This document shows, in pieces, positions 59,451-64,000 of a stretch of DNA of 64,000 nt. The DNA is from Candidatus Gastranaerophilales bacterium HUM_1 (GTDB lineage Bacteria > Cyanobacteriota > Vampirovibrionia > Gastranaerophilales > Gastranaerophilaceae). The stretch lies in assembly GCA_002103105.1 (NCBI GenBank), contig DAAY01000003.1, positions 372,001-436,000 of the forward strand, in the 5' to 3' direction. The translations under genes and the position numbers were made by a program. Numbering within the stretch: position 1 is the first letter of the stretch; each line of letters starts with the position of its first letter. The notes below the pieces were generated by a model that saw only the letters and a list, made by a program, of their open reading frames with translations, did not search any database and was not told the DNA's origin.

Positions 59451-60254
59451 TTATTCATAATATTTAGGTGCTAATTTCATTGTTTGGAAAAATTCCCAAT
59501 CGTGAGCAGGAAAGACTTTTGCATTGTATTTTTTAGCCAAATTTCTTACTTTTTCGATTGATTTTAAGAAACTTACACTATCATACATAAAACCACTCAT
59601 TTTTGCAGGTGGTCCAAAAATTTCTGATGTATAAACACAATCTTGAGGAAGAATTATAGTTTGTCCTTCAAGATGAACAACAAGCCCTAAAAGATTTGGA
59701 GTATGACCGGCAAGACAAACTACTTCAACCCCTTTTGCAAGTTCAAAATCCTCATCAACCAAATGATATTGTTTTACGGGTGCTTCCAAATCTCCTTTTA
59801 TATAACCGCCATGAGTTTCTCTATCAGGGTTCATGTGAACTTTTGCAAGTCCATATTTGTAATCTTCCCCAGGAACATAAACATTAGCGTGAGGGAATAA
59901 ATTGATATTTCCTGCGTGGTCTAAGTGCATATGAGAAAGTACAACTGTTTTAATATCTTCCGGTTTAACTCCGCAAAGTTTAAGTTGATTTTCCAATCTT
60001 TCTTCTTCTTTTTGATAAAGCGGATAAATTTCTTGCATTGTTTTAGGCCAATAACCGTTCATAGCTTCAGGGTTTGAGCCTGTGTCATATAAAATATAAC
60101 CATCATCTGTTTCAATTAAATAAGCCATTACAGGCAGTTTAATCCATTCATTTTGAACATGCGGATTAGAGCGTGTTCCAAGTGTTGCACATGCAACAAC
60201 GGTATTTTTATCGGTTTCTAAATACCCTGTATTTAGTGCATAAAGTTTCATCAT
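59451..60254 (-). CDS. AttM-like lactonase (metallo-beta-lactamase fold)
   Basis: The protein has 267 residues. It has the two-zinc motif SHMHLDHAG (H108, H110, D112, H113), later ligands in LAGHTPNLLG, LPQDCVYTS and the final PAHDWEFF. The region LKLCGVKPEDIKTVVLSHMH and the C-terminal KLAPKYYE resemble AhlD/AttM (BlcC) of Agrobacterium, which opens N-acyl-homoserine lactones and gamma-butyrolactone. Position among 4-hydroxybutyrate/succinate genes favours gamma-butyrolactone as substrate, giving 4-hydroxybutyrate; this is inference. It is cytoplasmic (no signal). It overlaps the kinase stop (ATGA); the second ATG at 60251 has the better ribosome-site spacing. Confidence 0.88.
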   Translation of the reverse strand: MMKLYALNTGYLETDKNTVVACATLGTRSNPHVQNEWIKLPVMAYLIETDDGYILYDTGSNPEAMNGYWPKTMQEIYPLYQKEEERLENQLKLCGVKPEDIKTVVLSHMHLDHAGNINLFPHANVYVPGEDYKYGLAKVHMNPDRETHGGYIKGDLEAPVKQYHLVDEDFELAKGVEVVCLAGHTPNLLGLVVHLEGQTIILPQDCVYTSEIFGPPAKMSGFMYDSVSFLKSIEKVRNLAKKYNAKVFPAHDWEFFQTMKLAPKYYE

Positions 60255-61237
60255 TTCCCTTCTTTCTTAAATTTAACGGTGAATTTTGTTTCTATTTCCA
60301 TTTCTGACGTAACTGAAATTTTACCGTTATAAGTCTCAATCAATGATTTAACAACAAAAAGTCCTGTTCCTCTTGAATTACTTTTTGTTGAAAATCCGTC
60401 TTTAAAAATTTTCTTCAAATTAGATTTTTTTATTCCGTTGCCATTATCGCTTACGACAATTTTTATTTCTTTTGGCGTTGATAAAATAGATACATATATT
60501 TTTTTGTTGGAAACATCTGTTGAATTTAGTGAATCCATCGCATTTTCGATTAAATTTCCAAGCACTGTTATAAAAACATCTGACGGAATTCTTGTATCGT
60601 TTTCTTCCAGTGAACTTGATGAATCCAATGCAAAATGGATGCCAAGTTCTGATGCTCTAGCAAATTTCCCAATCAAAAGAGCCGCAATAGATGGAATTTT
60701 AATTTGTTTAATAATGGTACTTATTATCTCTTTTTGTACCATACTGACATTCATAATGTATTCAACTGCTTCATCGTATTTTTTCATTTGGATTAAGCCT
60801 AAGATTACATGTAATTTATTCACAAAATCGTGATTATTTGCTCTCATTGATTCGACAAGATGTTTGACCCCGGTCAAATTTTCTGCAAGTTGTACGACCT
60901 CAGTTCTGTTTCTAAAAATAGCAAATGCTCCAACGATTTCACCATTATCATAAATTGGCATTCTATCAGAAATTACGTAATCATTTTTTAATGATTTCAT
61001 CTGCACATTGAATTCTTTTTTGCCTGTCGTTAAGAGTTCACCTAATCTTGATGCAGGATAAATCTCATTCAAATCTTTACCGATAGGTTCACTTTCTGTT
61101 ATATGCAGCATTGGAATTGCTGATTTGTTTATAAATATAACTTTTTTGTTTTTATCAATTGCTAAGATGCCTTCCTCTAATGCCATAAGGATATCTTCAC
61201 GCAATTTAAACATTTCAAGTAATTTATTTTCGTCCAT
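60251..61237 (-). CDS. Soluble PAS-domain sensor histidine kinase, CitA/DcuS type
   Basis: The protein has 328 residues. A PAS domain (about 15-115, GILAIDKNKKVIFINKSAI, GAFAIFRNRTE) is followed by the dimerisation helix with phospho-acceptor His136 in RANNHDFVNKLHVILGLIQM, typical of the CitA/DcuS/MalK subgroup, and a HATPase domain with NLIENAMDSL, VVSDNGNGI and GTGLFVVKS. Normal members have a periplasmic sensor and two membrane helices before the PAS; here neither is present, so it must sense inside the cell. It forms a pair with the CitB-type regulator, with the lactonase gene lying between them. Confidence 0.93.
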   Translation of the reverse strand: MDENKLLEMFKLREDILMALEEGILAIDKNKKVIFINKSAIPMLHITESEPIGKDLNEIYPASRLGELLTTGKKEFNVQMKSLKNDYVISDRMPIYDNGEIVGAFAIFRNRTEVVQLAENLTGVKHLVESMRANNHDFVNKLHVILGLIQMKKYDEAVEYIMNVSMVQKEIISTIIKQIKIPSIAALLIGKFARASELGIHFALDSSSSLEENDTRIPSDVFITVLGNLIENAMDSLNSTDVSNKKIYVSILSTPKEIKIVVSDNGNGIKKSNLKKIFKDGFSTKSNSRGTGLFVVKSLIETYNGKISVTSEMEIETKFTVKFKKEGK

Positions 61238-61271
61238 AATTTTATTTTACCTTGAAATTACAACTTTGCTA

Positions 61272-62753
61272 TTAAATATTAGGAAATTTATACGCATCTT
61301 CAATATCAACAGGCATTTCCTTGTACTCACAAGTGTTTATAGCCTTATCAAGATAATCGTACAATTCCTGTTTAAATTTCGGATGTGCACAATTTTCGAT
61401 AATTGTTTTGGCTCTTTCTATCGGGTCTAAACCTCTCAAATCTGCAACCCCTTGTTCTGTAATAAGTGCGTGGATTTCATGGATTGTATGGTCAACGTGA
61501 CTAACAAGTGGAACAATACAAGAGATTTCTCCATTTTTTGCAGTAGATTTTGTGATAAAAATTGATAGTCCAGCATTTTCGCAATAATCGCCAGAACCGC
61601 CGACCCCATTCATCAAACGACAACCGTTAATGTATGAAGAATTAGTGTTACCATAAATATCTGCCTCAATAACTGTGTTAATCGCAATTATACCAAGTCT
61701 TCTGATAACTTCGGGGTGGTTACTGATTTCTTGCGGTCTTAGTACAATTTTATCTTTATATTTTTCAAAGTTTTTAAAGAACTCATCAATCTTATCCCAA
61801 GAGATTGTCAAGGACGTACCCGATGCACATTTAACTTTTCCTGCCTCAATAAGGTCGAAAATTGAATTTTGCAAAACTTCTGAATATACTGTTAAATCTT
61901 CAAAATCAGAATCTTTCAAACATTCCAAAACTGCATTTGAAACACTGCCGACACCTGCCTGAATTGGAGGAAGCGGATTACACAATCTTTTATGTTCAAC
62001 TTCATTTTTCAAAAAGTTAACCAAATTTTTAGCCATAGCATCAAATTCCGCATCAGATGGTACAACTTTCCTTCCATTATCAGGAATTGTGCTGTGAACA
62101 ACAGCAACAACTTTATCAAAATCACATTTTATATAAGGTGTTCCAATTCTATCGTCAACTTTTGTAATTGGAATAGGTTTTGTATATGGAGGATTTTCAG
62201 GAGAATAAACATCATGAACCCCTTCTAAAGACGCTGGAACATAAGTGTTTACTTCAATTATAATTTTGTCCGCACATTCTGCATATATGTTAGAAGTACC
62301 AACAGAAGTTGTCGGAATAATATTTCCGTTTTCATCAATCGCAGTTGCTTCAATTATTGCAACATCAACATGGTTTAAGAAATTTCTTTTTACCCATACA
62401 GGCATCAAACCAAGCGGAACATCATGATAGCCGACTTTCCCGTCATTAATCGCATTTCTCAAATCTTTATTGGTTTGGTAAGGAATACGTTTTTTTAAAG
62501 CTCCTTTTCTTGCAAGTTCACCATCAAACTCATCTCCGAGAGAAGCTCCTGAATAAACTGTTAAATCAAGCTTTTCACCGTTATCTGCACGTTTGGCAAG
62601 CTCTCCTGCAATAACTTTAGGATACCCTGCAATCGTAAAACCACTAACACCAAGTGTCATATTAGGTTTTATAAACTTTGCAGCCTCAGCTGGTTCCATA
62701 ACTTTAGTTAAATATCTTTTATCTCTAATCCTTTTTTCAAATTCTTTGTCCAC
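61272..62753 (-). CDS. cat1: Succinyl-CoA:acetate CoA-transferase (Cat1/AarC family)
   Basis: This 493-residue acetyl-CoA hydrolase/transferase family enzyme moves CoA between succinate and acetate (or a related acid). It has LGVSGFTIAGYPKVI near the start, the active-site Glu in LTVYSEVLQNS, GVGGSGDYCENA and SHVDHTIHEIHALITEQGVA. The start is taken as GTG at 62753, with GTGAGG 8 bases upstream; the frame runs to a TTG at 62786 with no ribosome site and adds residues foreign to the family. It is first gene of the operon with the kinase, lactonase and regulator; divergent from sucD. In Clostridium kluyveri, Cat1 supplies succinyl-CoA for SucD. Confidence 0.93.
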   Translation of the reverse strand: MDKEFEKRIRDKRYLTKVMEPAEAAKFIKPNMTLGVSGFTIAGYPKVIAGELAKRADNGEKLDLTVYSGASLGDEFDGELARKGALKKRIPYQTNKDLRNAINDGKVGYHDVPLGLMPVWVKRNFLNHVDVAIIEATAIDENGNIIPTTSVGTSNIYAECADKIIIEVNTYVPASLEGVHDVYSPENPPYTKPIPITKVDDRIGTPYIKCDFDKVVAVVHSTIPDNGRKVVPSDAEFDAMAKNLVNFLKNEVEHKRLCNPLPPIQAGVGSVSNAVLECLKDSDFEDLTVYSEVLQNSIFDLIEAGKVKCASGTSLTISWDKIDEFFKNFEKYKDKIVLRPQEISNHPEVIRRLGIIAINTVIEADIYGNTNSSYINGCRLMNGVGGSGDYCENAGLSIFITKSTAKNGEISCIVPLVSHVDHTIHEIHALITEQGVADLRGLDPIERAKTIIENCAHPKFKQELYDYLDKAINTCEYKEMPVDIEDAYKFPNI

Positions 62754-62885
62754 AGTCTTTACCTCACTTACTCTTTCATTTACCAATAATTTAACATATT
62801 GATAAAATTTGTATGTACTAACGAAATTAAAAAAAGAGTTTGGAAAGTAAAGAAAGTTTTAAATAACGCAAAAAAATTTTTATAC

Positions 62886-62918
62886 TTACAAAAGAATGTA
62901 CAAAATTGAATTACAAAA
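62886..62918. promoter_or_regulatory. Three TACAAAA direct repeats between cat1 and sucD
   Basis: TTACAAAA (62886-62893), TGTACAAAA (62897-62905) and TTACAAAA (62911-62918) share TACAAAA at spacings of 12 and 13 bases. They lie 47-79 bases before the sucD ATG, near a possible -10 (TATAGG, 62931-62936). Regularly spaced direct repeats are a plausible binding site for the linked CitB-type response regulator. TTACAAAA alone also occurs elsewhere in this AT-rich window, so only the triple spacing is informative. Confidence 0.4.
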
Positions 62919-62964
62919 CTAACATATTGCTATAGGTTGAAATTGTAAGAAAGGAAATATAAAA

Positions 62965-64000
62965 ATGGAAAACGAAGTTAGTGCAGAAGAATTGATTAAT
63001 TCGTTAGTTGAAAAAGCTCATAAAGCTCAACAAGAATTTGAATCATTTTCTCAAGAACAAACAGATGCTATTGTTAAAGAAATTGGTAAAGTTGTTTATG
63101 ATAGAGCTGAAGAATTAGCCAGAATGACAGTTGATGAAACTAAAATGGGTGTTTATGAAGACAAAGTTGCAAAATGCCACGGTAAATCAAAATGTATTTG
63201 GAACAGTTTGAAAGGCAAAAAATCAGTAGGGATTATTGAAGAAAATAAAGAAACAGGAATTATCAAAGTTACAAAAGCAAAAGGTGTAGTTGGTGCAGTA
63301 ACCCCTGTAACAAATCCTGTTGTAACTCCAATGTGTAATATTATGTTTGCTATTAAAGGTCAAAACGCAATTATTATTGCTCCGCACCCAAGAGCAGAAC
63401 ATGTAAACAAATACGTTGTAGATCTGTTTAGAGAAATTTTGAAAAAACACAACGCTCCTGTTGATTTAATTCAAACAATCGAAAAATCATCAATTGATGC
63501 TACAAATGAATTAATGAAAAAAGTTGATGTAGTTGTAGCAACAGGCGGTGGCGGTATGGTTAAAGCTGCTTATTCATCAGGTCACCCTGCATTAGGTGTT
63601 GGTCCTGGTAACGTTCAAGTTATTATGGATAGAGGAATTGACTACGAAGATGCCGTTAAGAAAATTATCATCGGCAGAACTTTTGATAATGGTATCATTT
63701 GTTCAGGTGAACAAGCCGTATTCATTCCAAAAGAAGATTTTAATAAAGTTCTTGACTTGTTTAGAAAAAACGGCGTATTTGTTGTTGAAGATGAAGCATC
63801 AATTAAGAAATTTGCTGATACAATCTTCCCTGAAAACGGTCCAATCAATAGAAAAATTGTTGGTCAATCTGTTCAAACAATTGCAAAACTTGCTGATGTT
63901 GAAGTTCCGGAAGGTACAAGAATGATTTTGATTAAGGCAAGGGCAATCGGTAAAGGCAACGGCGAACCTTTATGTCGTGAAAAAATGTGTCCTGTAATGA
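62965..64000 (+). CDS. sucD: CoA-acylating succinate-semialdehyde dehydrogenase SucD (3' end beyond window)
   Basis: The first 345 residues of an aldehyde dehydrogenase of the SucD/EutE/AdhE branch run to the window edge without a stop. Visible signs are GVVGAVTPVTNPVVTPMCN, the CoA/NAD region VVVATGGGGMVKAAYSSG, GVGPGNVQVIMD and the catalytic Cys246 in DNGIICSGEQAV. It reduces succinyl-CoA to succinate semialdehyde with NAD(P)H, or the reverse. AAAGGAAAT precedes the ATG. Paired divergently with cat1, as expected for a Clostridium kluyveri-like succinate/4-hydroxybutyrate pathway; a 4-hydroxybutyrate dehydrogenase gene may follow outside the window. EutE-like specificity cannot be fully excluded. 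Confidence 0.9.
   Translation, partial: MENEVSAEELINSLVEKAHKAQQEFESFSQEQTDAIVKEIGKVVYDRAEELARMTVDETKMGVYEDKVAKCHGKSKCIWNSLKGKKSVGIIEENKETGIIKVTKAKGVVGAVTPVTNPVVTPMCNIMFAIKGQNAIIIAPHPRAEHVNKYVVDLFREILKKHNAPVDLIQTIEKSSIDATNELMKKVDVVVATGGGGMVKAAYSSGHPALGVGPGNVQVIMDRGIDYEDAVKKIIIGRTFDNGIICSGEQAVFIPKEDFNKVLDLFRKNGVFVVEDEASIKKFADTIFPENGPINRKIVGQSVQTIAKLADVEVPEGTRMILIKARAIGKGNGEPLCREKMCPVM

Overview
This window looks like chromosomal DNA of an uncultured, non-photosynthetic relative of cyanobacteria, most likely gut Vampirovibrionia/Melainabacteria (order Gastranaerophilales). The evidence is indirect. The DNA is strongly AT-rich. The envelope is Gram-negative type (LpxA, TolC, a lytic transglycosylase). 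There is a type IV pilin-like protein with the leader GFTLAEVLITLGIIG, PilT and ComEC, a chloroplast/cyanobacterium-like CtpA protease, and fermentative enzymes (Fe-dependent alcohol dehydrogenase, CoA transferase, CoA-acylating semialdehyde dehydrogenase). No respiratory or photosynthetic gene is seen. The lineage is an inference; a marker-gene tree (ileS, dnaB, groEL) would settle it.

Layout. 1-8 kb: a partial unknown gene, a small FCGG-tagged membrane protein, hemW, a large 815-residue unknown protein, a mosaic of GC-rich dispersed repeats, lpxA, and a second FCGG-tagged protein. 8-15 kb: Fe-ADH, a frameshifted pilin-like gene divergent from a small HTH regulator with paired operators, a dicarboxylate symporter and ileS. 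15-21 kb: a TolC-family exporter, several unknown secreted proteins (including a tandem four-cysteine pair) and a candidate small RNA. 21-29 kb: a UPF0047 protein, a signalling operon (55-residue ORF, CHASE2-GGDEF protein, P-loop/TPR protein, rsmG), ctpA and tdk. 29-46 kb: mostly housekeeping genes (rsmA, ispE, dnaB, groESL, gmk, coaBC, lspA, an RluD-type pseudouridine synthase) with unknown secreted proteins and a solitary dehydratase-activase-like protein. 46-58 kb: M16 protease, recO, pilT divergent from comEC, a lytic transglycosylase with a long leader, a glycosyltransferase, an HTH regulator and a GH57 branching enzyme, ending at tRNA-Asp.

58-64 kb is the accessory part. Next to tRNA-Asp lie the C-terminal remnant of a tyrosine recombinase and a fragment resembling a dGTPase. 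They are followed by a CitB-type response regulator, an AttM-like metallo-beta-lactamase-fold lactonase, a soluble PAS histidine kinase, a succinate CoA-transferase and, divergently, a CoA-acylating succinate-semialdehyde dehydrogenase. Together these suggest an inducible anaerobic route joining gamma-butyrolactone/4-hydroxybutyrate to succinyl-CoA and succinate, controlled by an internal two-component system. It is comparable to the aerobic attKLM (blcABC) operon but built from kluyveri-type CoA enzymes. This is the best candidate for an undescribed system here.

A second theme is gene expression. Several genes (hemW, the TrmB-like regulator, the CDF transporter, gmk, an NTF2-like gene, and probably rsmA and the HTH gene at 10.3 kb) have a -10 hexamer only 6-9 bases before the start codon and no ribosome binding site. 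This predicts leaderless mRNAs beside many genes with ordinary Shine-Dalgarno sites.
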